64,000 nt of DNA from Clytia hemisphaerica (GCA_902728285.1 CACVBU010000538.1:313599-377598), one strand, 5' to 3'; shown: positions 44,380 to 55,913, numbered from the stretch's first letter. Notes: generated by a model from the sequence alone, not told the origin. Made by a program: numbers and translations.

Positions 44380-44909
44380 AAATGCTTTTCGAAAATCGGG
44401 CTCCGTCACATTTTAGGCGTTGCCATTTTGCATCATTGTGCAAAAACTCAGAAAAAAATAATGAGTCAACATTGAGAAAAGCTATATTTTCTTATTTGGT
44501 TAGAGGGAATTTCCCCGAAAATACGAAAATTCATTTTTTAAGGCGAATAAGAATTTTCCAGGAAAACCCACAGCCATTCTTTAGAGAATCTTGCCCTCCA
44601 TCTTTGTACAAAAAATCAGAAAAAAAGTCCTATTTTTAGGCAGTTTTTGGCCCAAATTTGCACAAATAATTTTTTTCTCAAAAATCGGGCTCCGTCACAT
44701 TTTGGGCATTGCCATTTTGCATCATTGTGCCAAAAATCAAAAAAAACTAAAGCGCCAATCCTGAGAAAAGCTGGTAACAGACGGACGGACGGACGGACGG
44801 ACGAACGAACGAACGAACGAACGAACGAACGAACGAACGAACGAACGAACGAACGGACGGACATCGGTTAATTTATAGGACCTCTACCCCACCGGGGTAG
44901 GTCCAAAAA
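44380..44909 (-). mobile_element. GGACCTACCCCGG element, copy C (fragment), with microsatellite
   Basis: Shares TTTTCGAAAATCGGGCTCCG, TTGAGAAAAGCT and the terminal CCCCACCGGGGTAGGTCC with copies A and B, but keeps only the end region. The short (ACGG)n tract seen in the other copies has grown here to about 84 bases of (ACGG)n(ACGA)n at 44780-44863, which creates spurious Arg/Ser-repeat frames. Confidence 0.75.
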
Positions 44910-44983
44910 TTTTCCATTGTAAGTATTTATTTGCCCATAGCACTGACTAGAAGTGATGATATATATATATTTTTTACAAGGCC

Positions 44984-45215
44984 AAACTATATAAGAACAT
45001 AAGGCTTCGATGGCCAAAATGTTAAGAACATGTTAAGAACATTTTAAGGCTTCGCAGACTCTAAACCACCCGATTTCTTAAAAAAATGGACAACAATACT
45101 CAAAAAAACGGCGAAAATAAGAATATGTTGATAACATTTTTAAGCTTAAAACTCAAAAAGTTTGTAAGAACATCCAAAGGCTTCAAAATTATGGATGTTC
45201 TTATAAAAAACGTGT
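44984..45215 (+). mobile_element. TA-type MITE family (AAGGCTTCGATGGCC), copy 2
   Basis: Contains AACATAAGGCTTCGATGGCC and ends GATGTTCTTATAAAAAACGTG followed by TA. The left terminus is eroded. Confidence 0.75.
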
Positions 45216-45599
45216 ATTTAATGAACCACATGGTGCGTTAAAAAGACAATCAATTAATGTAATTACCAAAGACGATTATGGTATTAAGTTTTAGATAAAA
45301 GAACAGTGTGCTAATCTCCGAGCAGATCCTGGTTACTCTGCGTATGACATGTATTCACTCTAAAAGGTCATGGTTCCGTAAGAGAATTTGTCCGGGTTAG
45401 TAGCCCGCATTGATGATTTTCATCCAGATTAGGGACAAACATTTTACAAATGAGCTTTTGAGCGCGGTGATTGGATAAACATTACGTCATTCGTTAACAT
45501 GAATCCCGTCGTTTTTCGCAAAGCAACTCAGATGATATCATCACATTTTCCACACCTCTTTTGGTGCGCCTAAACTCAAACTAAAAAATATTATGTCTT

Positions 45600-47805
45600 C
45601 GTAACTTCTCGCTCAACAACTTCAACAGAGACCTCCACGATACTTTATCCAACGAAAATATCAAGCTTTTTCGAAAAAGTTCTTGATAAACATGCTCCAA
45701 AGAAAATTAATCGTGTTCGAGGTAATCATAAACCTTACATAACTAAAGAAATACGTAAAGCAATCATGTTACTCAGCTTCTACAAGAACAAACGTAAAGA
45801 AGCAAAAAATCCATACTGGTCAACTCTCTACAAACGCCAGAGAAATCGTGTCGTCTCATTAAATCAATCAAGAAGAAAAAAGTTCTACGCTAAACTTGGT
45901 ACACCTGAACCAATGTGGTCAAACATGAAACCATACAAACTGTCGATTTTAACCACTTTCAATTACCCTGGTTGACAAAATTCGTGAATGCTATGATAAT
46001 CAATGCAACTTTCCCCTCGAGTCTTAAACTGCCTGACGTCTCTCCAGTTTTTAAGAATGATGATAAATTTGACAAAGCTAACTATCGACCTATTAGCCTT
46101 TTACCAGCATTTTCTAAAATTTTTGAACGAATAATCTATAATCAGCTGGAAGGATTTTTTCAAGATAGTTTTTCTGTGTTTTTGTGCGGTTTTCGATCAA
46201 AGCATAGTACACAGCATGCCCTTCTTCGTCCTTTTTCTGAGTGGAAAAAATCTCTTGACAACAAGGGAAAAGTCGGAACCATTTTAATCGATTTATCCAA
46301 AGCTTTTGACACTCTAGACCTACTTATTGCTAAAAACTGTCTCAAAATAATTTGCAGCTGAGACAAAAAATAGCTGTAGCTTTTGATAGAATTTGAATGA
46401 AGTTGCGATTTTGTGCTCGTTGAAAAGATTTTTGTGAGTGGAGTATTATCAAGCAAAAAAAAATTGAAAAATAAAGAAAAATGAAAATAAAAAATGAAGA
46501 AGAAAAAAATCAACTTCTTGTAGAAATGTGGTATAATTACCATTTTCACAGGAGTGATTCTTCAATCTTTGACCATCATCACTGTGAAAATATTTTTCAA
46601 AAATATTCGTTCAATCAAAAGATATCAAACATGGTTTGTCATTGGTTGATTGACAAAAGGCTGTTTTTTTGTCGTTTTTTACTACTTTATAGAGTCAACC
46701 AGCAATAATTTTTGTTTGATATCTTTGATTGAATGAATATTTTTGAATTTTTTTTTCACAGTGATGATATTAAAGGACAAGAATTGAATCTTGTTACAGT
46801 GGCTGGCTAGAAATATCTCTTGGAGTCCCACAAGGTTATATTCTTGGCCCTCTTTTATTCAACATATTTATTAACAACTTTTTATTTTTAATTGCAAGCA
46901 TCTGTAACTTTGCGGATGGTAATACTCTCTTCTCATGTGACCCAAGCATGGATAGCATTCTTTCTAACCTCACATCTGATCTTGCCACCGTCTTAGAATG
47001 GTTTAAAAACAACATGCTTGTGGCAAATCCGAAAAAGTTTCAGATGATGCTACTAGGACATAACGTTGATCAATCTATTGAAATAAAGATTGAAAATTTT
47101 ATTATCAAAAGCTCTGATTCAGTTGAGCTGCTTGGTATTGTGTTTGACTCCAAGTTATCCTTTGAATCTCATATTTCTAGTCTTTGCCATTCAGCAAACT
47201 ACAATGTTATCAGATTCAACAGAATCAGGAAGTTAATCAGCTACAAACTATCTATTTTATTATTTAATGCTTTTATCATTTCAAAATTTATGTATGCCCC
47301 TATTGTTTGTATGTTTTGTAAAAAAAAAACTTTACCTAAAAATTCTCAATTCAATCTCTCCTGAAACAGAGGATGTGCCTTTACGAAATCCCACGACTAT
47401 TTCATGAATCACACCTTCGTCAATCACTTTCTGAAGTCTTCAAATCTCAGAATCTTGGAAATCCTGTCTTCATGTCATGGATGTTCCCGTCCCGGAAGAT
47501 CGAATGTCACCTTCGTTCTAAAAATCATCTTTTAGTTCGTAAAAAAGTCTTGACGGTACGCCATGGCTTTAACTCTTTCCCATTTCGAGCTAGTATCTTG
47601 TGGAATATACTTTCGGATGAGCTTAAGAGTTCCAAAGATATTTCCACGTTTAAATCTAGTTTGCTTAAGCTTAAACTTTTAGATCTATGTACTTGTAATA
47701 TTTGCAAAATTTACTAAACTCCACTTTTTCAAATCTTTTGTTGTTGTTGGTGTAAATCAGATATTTATCTATGGTAAACTAACTTGAAATAAATGAAATA
47801 AATTT
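45600..47805 (+). mobile_element. CR1/jockey-like LINE, inactive and interrupted
   Basis: Fragments in three frames, in order: LDKHAPKKINRVRGN, KRQRNRVVSLNQSRRKKFY, ANYRPISLLPAFSKIFERII, GFRSKHSTQHALLR, GTILIDLSKAFDTL, then after a MITE insertion LGVPQGYILGPLLFNIFINN and a C-terminal ALTVRHG/LWNILSDELK-type tail. The catalytic F-A-D-D box reads FADG, so the second aspartate is lost. It has several shifts and stops. The 3' end carries TGAAATAAATGAAATAAA near 47783, resembling a CR1-type microsatellite tail. The upstream endonuclease is missing or unreadable. Confidence 0.85.
46580..46763. mobile_element. CACTGTG-ended MITE inside the LINE
   Basis: Arms of about 55 bases, beginning CACTGTGAAAATATTTTTCA and pairing with the right end ...TTTTTTTTCACAGTG, enclose a 75-base loop. 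It sits between the KAFDTL and GVPQG segments of the LINE reverse transcriptase, so it inserted after the LINE. CACTGTG recalls Transib termini, but no 5-bp duplication is clear. Confidence 0.75.
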
Positions 47806-47945
47806 TGAGCAGGGCCTCGTGTGCGCAGATTGGATTATGATGATTCTGCTTTGAGATACTCAAGAACAAACAGTTTCAGGACAAAAATAAAAAGACTTAG
47901 GGAAATTATATGAACTTGGTCAGATACTGTGAACTCAAAAACATA

Positions 47946-48177
47946 CACGTTTTTTTATAAGAACAAACTATAAAAGAACATAAGGCTTCGATGGCCAAAA
48001 TGGTAAGAACAAGTTAAAAGCACTTTAAGGCTTTGTTGACTCAAAAACATCCGTTTCCTTAGGAAAATGAGTAAAAATGGTCACAAAATGGTGAAAATAA
48101 GAACATTTTTAGGCTTGAAAAGAAGTTAAGAACATCCAAAGGCTTCAAAAGTTTTGGATGTGCTTATAAAAAAGGTG
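47946..48177 (+). mobile_element. TA-type MITE family (AAGGCTTCGATGGCC), copy 3, complete
   Basis: The best preserved copy: TA|CACGTTTTTTTATAAGAAC at the left and GTGCTTATAAAAAAGGTG|TA at the right, with TTAAGAACA-type repeats between. TA duplication and short inverted ends suggest the Tc1/mariner group. Confidence 0.82.
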
Positions 48178-48311
48178 TACAACTCTGGAGAGTTCATTAA
48201 AATAACGAGAAAACAACACGTACACACAACATACAGAAAATTTCATATACTTGTCTTATTCGATTGACCCAGTCCTGTTTTTAATACATACTGTATATAC
48301 GTCCCTGTAAG

Positions 48312-48432
48312 AGGGGCGCAAAATTTGTGTAGGAGAGCAGGTTTTTACGACACAGTAATTATCTTTTTACATTATAAATATATAATTAATGTGTCATAGA
48401 AATCTGCTCTCCTACACAAATTTTGCGCCCCT
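48312..48432. mobile_element. small hairpin MITE (AGGGGCGCAAAATTTG)
   Basis: A 121-bp element with arms of about 33 bases, AGGGGCGCAAAATTTGTGTA and onward, almost perfectly inverted. Flanking 8-mers (CCTGTAAG, CCTGTCTA) share only five bases. Confidence 0.75.
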
Positions 48433-48879
48433 CCTGTCTACACGCTACTACTAGAGTATTACTATTTGTAATCTCTCCACCCATTGAAAGATAATGTTGC
48501 CAAATATTGAATCAATCTGTTTACTTTCAGATAAAGTATTAAAAAATCACGACACAATAAACGGGGATCTCCTTAGGCGAAATACCACTTCAAACAACTT
48601 TCCACGTTTCTGTCACGAACTTATATCATGCCATGTTATGTTATGTAAAATATTTAAACACTACAGAGTGTCCCAAAAGTTTATAATACTTGAAACACAA
48701 ATACAGAAAAAGGGTAAAGGTTATTGATATTTGATCCTTTTTTGAAGGGGATAACAGATAACATGAAACCTGGATATCATCAGTTTACTTAAAACAGGCT
48801 TGGTCTACAATTGAATATCTTCTGCATCATAAATGAATAGTTAGAATATTTTTTCAAAATTTGACCCCATGGCTTCAAT

Positions 48880-49034
48880 TCATGATATTCATGACGTAAT
48901 CTTTTATACGGAAGCACCCGAGATAACCCGGAACTAGTGGCAAAATAACAAAAGACTAGTGGCAAATTTTGCCACTAGTTCCGGATTATTTTGTGTGCTT
49001 CCGTATAAAAGATTACATCATGAATATCATGAAT
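48880..49034. repeat. long hairpin, about 65-bp arms
   Basis: TCATGATATTCATGACGTAA, then CTTTTATACGGAAGCAC and CCGGAACTAGTGGCAAAAT, pair with the second half. Probably a MITE. A smaller hairpin (AACGAGGCGAAGCCTTGTT) follows at about 49083-49101. Confidence 0.7.
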
Positions 49035-49229
49035 AAGTAAAAGTTGGTTATTTAGATTTATTAACCCGAGGTGATGTAATATTCAACGAGGCGAAGCCTT
49101 GTTGAAAATATATCACCGACATAACCAACGAAAACCTATTAAATATATGTTTTTTTATATACCTATAGGCAAAAGCAAAATATAAGTTATGTAAATAGTC
49201 GAAAGATTCACATAAGCGAACGTTCGAAT

Positions 49230-49445
49230 GTTTTTCTTTTTTAATGATTTTCTTATTTACTTTGAGTCATAAAATTTGTCCATGAAATCGACGATAGATT
49301 CATTTTAATAAATTTCCTTTTGATAAACATCAAGAGCGACAACAAAATCAAACTTTGAAAGCAAAATTTGAAAAAAAATGAGCCGTGGTAATAGCAATGG
49401 TATATCAGGAATTATTCAATGGCTGTTTTTGCCTACAGATATATA
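49230..49445 (+). repeat. dispersed repeat, copy 2 (see 29391-29612)
   Basis: About 85-90% identical by eye to 29391-29612, with the same order of blocks, including CAAACTTTGAAAGCAAAATT and GGAATTATTCAATGGCTG. Confidence 0.7.
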
Positions 49446-49779
49446 ATGATGAGGATTTTCATCTAAAAAGTTTTTTATTTTTTACTCTGGTCTGTGAAAT
49501 ACATGGTTACCCCAAAAACCAGAAAACCTAGCTCAATTGACTACCTTGTTTTTTAGACCAGCCAAAGGAAATCGGATTCTAAAAAAGAGAATAACAATGT
49601 TTGATGAGATGTTAGTATCCTCTCGCCCTAAGATTATAAGGCTCTCTCTAATTCGAATTTCAAGGAACGAATAAATTTCTTCTAAATGAAATTTGGACCA
49701 GCATTCGAATCAGAGAGATAGTTGACTGTAAGTCGTGTCGAAAGAATTGCCAATTATTCCAAAACTCAACCATGCAATA

Positions 49780-50055
49780 CAGGGTGTCCCGAAAAAAAGT
49801 ATTGAGTTTGAACAAACCATTGAGTAGAAAAGTTTGCATGTGTTATCGTTAAAATATGAGAACGTACTCCATCGTACAGACTTATTACAAAAGTTAGTTT
49901 AAAAAAATATTAATCTATAGCCCTTTTTACTATTCCATTGTTACGTAATGATAAAGAAAAAAGGGAGAGCTCAAAATACAATTTTTTTAAACACACATAA
50001 AATCTTTCTACTCATAGTTGTGTTTCGACTCGATACTTTCTTTCAGGACACCCTA
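49780..50055. mobile_element. mariner-like MITE (CAGGGTGTCCCGAAAA)
   Basis: TA borders both ends. The left end CAGGGTGTCCCGAAAAAAAG pairs with the right end CTTTCTTTCAGGACACCCTA, and the inner GTATTGAG pairs with CTCGATAC. Typical mariner MITE ends; no transposase. Confidence 0.85.
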
Positions 50056-52905
50056 TACATAGACGTATATCTTATGCTTTGAAAGCGTTAAAAAGCTTAT
50101 TATGCACAGACTCAAAAGTGAGAATAATTACATCTGGTGAATCTTGGATTTTGCAACTGGCAAAATTGATATGAGACCTCACAGCAATTAGGTAATTACC
50201 TTATTACACGAATATTACTAGTCATTTTATTAACACGAATTGAAAAATTTCGTGTTATTAAAAACTTATTTAATTAAAACCAGCCGCTGTTTCCTTGAAA
50301 AAGCAGATAAAATTCGTATTAATTTTGCGTGGTAATTTCAAGGCCATTGCATACTTTCCCTAGTAATATTCGTGTAATGATTCCATTGAAATATTATAGT
50401 CGTTCGTGTTACGAACATGTGCTTGAAAAACGCACTCTTAAAGGACTGCACCTACGGAAGGTCGCTTATCTTGAGTGCCCCATCCTGGCCCCGAAGTTAA
50501 GAAAATAATATGATACACGTTTTTTTTTATAAGGATATTTTTTTGGCTGTTCCACTACCCTAATTTTTTGTTTTATGCTTAGATATTTTCACAAGTTATT
50601 CTATAGATGTGTATGTTATTGAATCAAACTGGCGAACACAAAAAAATTATCGACTCCAGTCAAATATAGAGGGACAAAGGTCGTGATAATGCAATTAGGT
50701 GACACAAAACAGCTTTTTTTCGACTCATTTAAAATACATTTTTTGAGTTCGCCAGTTAGATTCGGAAAGATTAAATAATTGGCTACATGAATAACCAAAA
50801 AAAATTGAAATATCTTAAGATATACCGGAAAACAGGGTATAAGTATGTACCCCACCTTTTTGAGTGGTCATTTCATAAAATTTCCCTTTCCAATTATCTT
50901 TGCCGAAAATCGGGCTCCGTCAGGCATCATCTGGCTCCATTCGGGACTTTCTCCGCTAAGTAAAGTTTCAAAGGAATTTTAGTGCAGAAATGGGAAATTT
51001 ATAAAAAATGACGGTAGTAACTTTAATCTCGACAAGTCCACCATTCCTCTTTTCTTCAGTATACATTAAAAGCCTAAACTCTACGCCTGTGTTGCACACA
51101 GTGTGTTGAGAGGCAAAATGTGTAAACGTAGTAACAAGATGACAAAAAAACAATACAATACAACATCAACATAGGTGATTGAATTAAAAAATCGTCAACT
51201 TTACATTTCAATCAACTCGACAATAGCATTGGTTTTGTAGAATCGAAAAAAATACAGCGCTTGAGAAATTTAAAACCAACTATCAGTGTGTCTTTTTATC
51301 TGTTCAGCAAATCCTCATTTGATAAAATGACATCAATTTTTTAATCAAAGTTGCGAAACAAACAAGGCTTTCAGTTAAGCCGTAAGTGCCATTATGGAAT
51401 TTTAATAGGATTTTGAACATATCAATGGAAATCTTATAAAAGAGCAAAAGGGCCATTCAATTTTGTATCACAAAACTTTGTCAATGGTAACGGGAATTGG
51501 ATTTTAGGATTTTAGGATTTAATCCCAATGAGAATTTGAGCTCATCAACGAACTATTTCGAAAATGATCACTTTGAAAATGTTTACTGGCTTCAAAGAAA
51601 GGCTTAGCGAGACCAAATTAATTATTGTACTACGGGCCCGACCGAAAAAATAATAATATTGAATTTGTAAAGTTGGAGGATGGACTTTATAAGTTTTTTG
51701 AAGATATTCTTAACTGAATAAGTTGAAAGAATGTTAAATCATCCCAAAACTTGGATGAATTTAAAAAATCACAAAGTGAATGGCACGAAAGTTATACCCA
51801 TCGATAAAGAGGAAAACATCTAGTGCTTCAAAACGTCACAAATTTTTTAGATCTTGATTTTCCGACCCTAGATTTTAAGAAATTCATTTTTATTATACCA
51901 ACCGACCGACATAATATTCTTGTAAAGCTCTTCCCGTAGGACAATAGATTAATTTGCTCTCACCTAGTTTGAAGGCACTTAATAATGATAAGAATACTGA
52001 TAACGTAATTCCAAATTGTACAATTCGCAGAGGAGCTTAATTAAATCCACTAGCTTTTCAAGATCGTTGAAAATAATCAGATAAACAAATCGTCACTGCA
52101 AAATATCGTGCTAGTTTTTCCATCCTCACTGAATTTTATTATGCGTTGAAAACAATGGAATTAAAAACATAGGAGTATCATAGTGTCGAGTTTGTGTCCG
52201 TTATTTTTACCCCAACTGGCAAAAAAAATCCAACCGGGTCTGTGAGAAGGGGGTGTTTTTTTTACCAACGAAGTGATGTGCTCTACCCTGTCACCATATC
52301 AAATCAAGTCAAAGTATTTCCTCTTTTACATGAGATCAAAAGCTGTACATTATGTTTGATAATAAATAAGACTTCGCAATTCAAACTGATACGTAGACTG
52401 GCACGCCAGTCGGGCTGGAACGGTATCAAGCGGGAAAAGTGAGCACAGGAATTAGGTAAGCGTAGGAAGGAATTTTGTCGGCTGCAAGGGCTGAAAGCTG
52501 TTAATCAGCAGCCTCTCACTAACTTTTTCTCGTTCTCCTACGCAGCTCCTAGTTTAGCAAACGCCCGCCGCCTTTATGTTCTCGCCCTCTGACATGATTT
52601 ATTAACAGAGTAGTTTGCTAGTCTAATTGATACGACATATCATGTTCTTAGACATTAATTCAAGAAAAATGACAAATGATTCCCTTTAAAAAAGTTTGCT
52701 TTCAGGGCGTTGATATTCAAAACCAGTGATTTAAATTGCCTGGACCGCTTCACAATTCTTATACATGTACACGCAACCTTCGCTTCTACATGATCCTAAA
52801 CTTCACATAAGGGTTCAAAAACAAAATCCGACAATTTTGATATGACAGTAAGTTAAAAAGCGGTAATTCAAGGACAGTGGCAAACAATTCATGAAATGAC
52901 ATTTA
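50056..52905. other. no gene recognised; one small hairpin repeat
   Basis: The only clear structure is an inverted pair, TTATTACACGAATATTACTAG at 50201-50221 against its complement at 50360-50379, with AACACGAATT/AATTTCGTGTT nested inside. A fragment CGAAAATCGGGCTCCGTCA near 50905 comes from the GGACCTACCCCGG family. Confidence 0.55.
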
Positions 52906-53972
52906 CAGGTCTCCCACTCTTGATTTAACTAATTTTTTATGAATTTATGACAGTTTTTAATGCTTTTTTAGGACATTTTATGACATTTTTGCGTGTAAAA
53001 TTCATGACAATTTATGACATTTCAACAAAAGTTAGGACATTTTTATGACAAAAATTCTTGCCCTCTTTCAAATTATTGTTTAACAGATTTTAAGCCCTAT
53101 GAATTCACGTCCAATAAAAAGCGGAATAGAAATGATGTAAATCAAGGCCCTCTAGCAATTGTGATACTGTAATCACTGTGTATTCATTATCTGTTTAATC
53201 AAAATAACTAAATAAACAATAACATAAAAGGAAGCATAAAATGCAAAACTTGGGTTCAGACCAGACGATGTCAACCGAACATTATCGAACCAATTTTCGT
53301 AATCGAACAATCGAATTTCATCGAACTAATTGAACGATAACTGTTCGATTACCTAACCAAATCGAACAGTAATCGAACTTTACTGGAAATTACTGTTCGA
53401 TTATAGTTCGGTAATAATATATTGTTCGAGGGTTAAGTTCGTTTAGAGTTCAAATAGAGTTCTATTAGTTTGATCTAGATCTTAAATAATGATGTTTGTT
53501 TTACGGGACGGGTGCCAACTACTTCTGCCTCACCTTGATGGTGCATTTGTGGCCGCCCCTGATAACGAGTGGAGGTTGAGGTCTATGGAATTGAAATCAA
53601 ACACATCGAACAGTTATCTAACACAATCGAACTTTACGGGGACTTCCAGGTTCGATAACTGTTCGATGAGGTTCGGTAATCGAACAGCTATCGTTCGTTT
53701 AGTTCGATGAAATTCGATTAGCTCGATTGTTCGATGGTTTGTCTGGTTCAGAAAAACTCAAACACTTCAGTCTTTAAACTTTAAAAGGGGAAAACTAAAG
53801 AATGAAACTATACAACAAGTTTTTTCAGTCTAGCATTAATATCCATCTTTTCTAAAGAATGAATTAATCAAACTAGATTGTGATGGGAAAGTTTGTAAGA
53901 AATTTATGAAATTTATGACAAATCTTCAAAATTTATGAACAATTTAGGAATTTATGACAAATGGGAGGCCTG
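52906..53972. mobile_element. MITE with TTTATGACA arrays, split by a second element
   Basis: Ends CAGGTCTCCCA...TGGGAGGCCTG are flanked by CATTTA on both sides (52900-52905, 53973-53978). Both outer parts carry repeated TTTATGACA/ATTTTATGACA. The middle (about 53253-53751) is a different element, so this one was present first. The 6-bp duplication does not point clearly to one superfamily. Confidence 0.68.
53253..53751. mobile_element. nested element with ATCGAAC/GTTCGAT arrays
   Basis: Imperfect inverted arms (GTTCAGACCAGACGATG; GGTTTGTCTGGTTCAG) lead into long subterminal arms in which ATCGAAC and its complement occur more than a dozen times, for example TTTCATCGAACTAA and CTGTTCGATTACC. 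The centre has a 50-base GC-rich patch (near 53510-53580) but no recognisable protein. Confidence 0.65.
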
Positions 53973-54040
53973 CATTTACATTTCAAAGCAAACAGTCAAA
54001 CTTTTGTATGAATAATAAATAATGCAAAAAATAACCCTAC

Positions 54041-54128
54041 CTTGAAATTTCGTCCAAGAAATCATCCACATGTGGATTGCTTGACAATTCCAAAGGTGAC
54101 ATTTTTTGTATTTTCTAATTTATCATAT
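54041..54128 (-). CDS. first coding exon of an unrecognised gene (minus strand)
   Basis: After a good acceptor (TTTTAACTTTCAG, ending at 54129), 26 untranslated bases precede an ATG at 54102 in good context. The frame MSPLELSSNPHVDDFLDEIS ends in phase 2 at a GTAGGG donor. Codon use and both splice signals suggest a real exon, with a 5' noncoding exon at higher coordinates and the rest at lower coordinates. I could not find the next exon or name the protein. Confidence 0.5.
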
Positions 54129-54187
54129 CTGAAAGTTAAAAGTAAATATTAGTTAATCGTCAATTTCTAAACAAACCATTTCTTTCA

Positions 54188-54773
54188 GGGGGGGGGGGGT
54201 CGGTAGTAAAATCTCAGACATATATGAGTAGTAAAAGGATTTTTACGAATTTTTACATACCACCACCCAGACTCTTGGAAGAGGTATTTTACTACCCTGG
54301 TAGTAAAAGTTTTTGGGACAATTTGTCATAAAGACCACCTATTTTTGGTTGCTTTTCGGACTGATTTTACAAAAAAAGCTAAAAATGATTATTTCTGTGA
54401 CACATTTTTCACTTTGTGCAAAAATTAATGTTTTGCCCTTAGAATGAAAGTCTTTTTTGTATTGACAAAAAATCTTGAGAATTTTTTGTTTGCAGCAAAA
54501 ACTTTCCAACAGAAAATTTTTCCAAGTTATAAAAATTTTCAGATTTTTTCAGAAAAGTCATCCAAAAAATTAAAAGAATTACAAAAATAGCTAAAATTTG
54601 CTAATTTTACCAGTTTTAACTACCTAGGTAATAAAATTTTTTCAACATTTAACACATAGATACCACCCATTTTAGTATTTAACTACCCTGGGTAGTAAAA
54701 GTTTCGATTTTTCGTCACACCACCACCGTAGTAAACGTCATTATGTCTGAGATTTTACTACCGACCCCCCCTG
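54188..54773. mobile_element. G-run MITE with GGTAGTAAAA repeats
   Basis: Ends CAGGGGGGGG...GTCGGTAGTAAAATCTC and the inverse TTTTACTACCGACCCCCCCTG are flanked by TTTCTTT on both sides (54181-54187, 54774-54780). GGTAGTAAAA/TTTTACTACC recurs inside. The length of duplication suggests a hAT relative. It begins 59 bases upstream of the minus-strand exon at 54041-54128. Confidence 0.8.
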
Positions 54774-54879
54774 TTTCTTTAGTAGAGGAAATTCATTGAG
54801 AAATTCATCAGAACTTAAAATATCTGTTTCAAAAATGGGATTATTGAAAATGCGAAAATAGATCACTTTGCAATGGTAA

Positions 54880-55131
54880 ACACGTTTTTTAAAAAGAAAA
54901 TCCAATTTTTTTTAAGAAGCTTTCAAATGTTCTTAATTATTTGAGATTAAAATGTTCTAAAAATATTCTCAAAATGTTCTTAATTTCACCATTTTATTTT
55001 TGTGCAATTTCCCAAGAAATTGGGTATTTTCTTAGAGCCCATAAAGCCTTAAAATGTTCTTAAACTGTTTTTATATTTCGGCCATCGAAACCTTATGTTC
55101 TTTAATAGTTTGTTCTTTACATAAAAAAATG
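54880..55131 (-). mobile_element. TA-type MITE family (AAGGCTTCGATGGCC), copy 4
   Basis: Reverse-orientation copy with GGCCATCGAAACCTTATGTTC and repeated AATGTTCTTAA blocks. The ends are partly eroded. Confidence 0.75.
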
Positions 55132-55209
55132 TAACGACTGTTTTAGAAAGATAACGATACAAAACCAGTTAATTTTGGAAAAGCCTCAATTTTTCATAAT
55201 TTTTTATAC

Positions 55210-55495
55210 CGGGTGCACCAACAAAAAAAGTATACAGGTTTGTCGAGATATTGTGAGCTTCATGATTTAAATTTTTTGTTCATTCTTTTTTTATTGTATA
55301 GAGGATGCTCTAACTTGAATTTTGAGCTATCATACATTAAATTTGAAAAAGTAGTTCGAAAGTTATTTCCAAAAAACTGACTTTTTTTCCATGTCGAAAT
55401 CTCAAAAAATCATTAAAAACAGCGAGCAAACTTTTCTCGTCCTTCTTTACACATAAAAATACCAAAGTTGTATACTTTTTTTTTGGTGCACCCGG
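55210..55495. mobile_element. TA-type MITE (CCGGGTGCACCAAC)
   Basis: TA|CCGGGTGCACCAACAAAAAA at the left pairs with TTTTTTTTTTGGTGCACCCGG|TA at the right, and the inner AGTATAC pairs with GTATACTT. Non-coding, mariner-like. Confidence 0.87.
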
Positions 55496-55729
55496 TAGAA
55501 TAACCATGAAATCTTTGAAATTATAAGAACAATGAGGCCCTTCAAATTACACAAAAGTCAAGAAAAAAATCTGAAAAGATGGCGGTTTTTTTATTGTTAT
55601 GATACAAAAATCATTCTATTATTTCTAATAAGGTAGTGGTATGTACAAAGAGAACTCCAAATTGAAATGGGTTACATCAGTCAAGAAGGCTACATTCAAG
55701 AGTGCTCTTAAAAAATAAAAATAAATTCA

Positions 55730-55809
55730 TTAGGTAGCTTTTCGAACTTTGATGTCGAGTTCAGCATCTGAAAGTGTTCCTTGTGATGCACTCCACATTG
55801 TATATAAAT
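55730..55809 (-). CDS. terminal coding exon of an unrecognised gene (minus strand)
   Basis: After the acceptor TTTATTTGTTTGCAG, the frame LYTMWSASQGTLSDAELDIK then VRKAT runs to a TAA at 55732-55730. A candidate preceding exon ends TATTTCTTGTTATGCG|GTAAGC at 55880, giving ...GYFLLCG-D-LYTMW across a 70-base intron in matching phase. The upstream side of that exon is cut by the MITE at 55914-56201. The protein was not recognised. Confidence 0.5.
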
Positions 55810-55913
55810 CTGCAAACAAATAAACACAAAATTGTTGTCAAGGAACAAACGTAACTGTAGAAATCTACCTATCGCTTACCGCATAACAAGAAATAACCCT
55901 TGGCAGTAGATTA

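Noticed and set aside
44616-44871. Frames with repeated S-F-V-R or N-E-R-T
   Set aside because: Produced by the (ACGG)n(ACGA)n microsatellite in element copy C.
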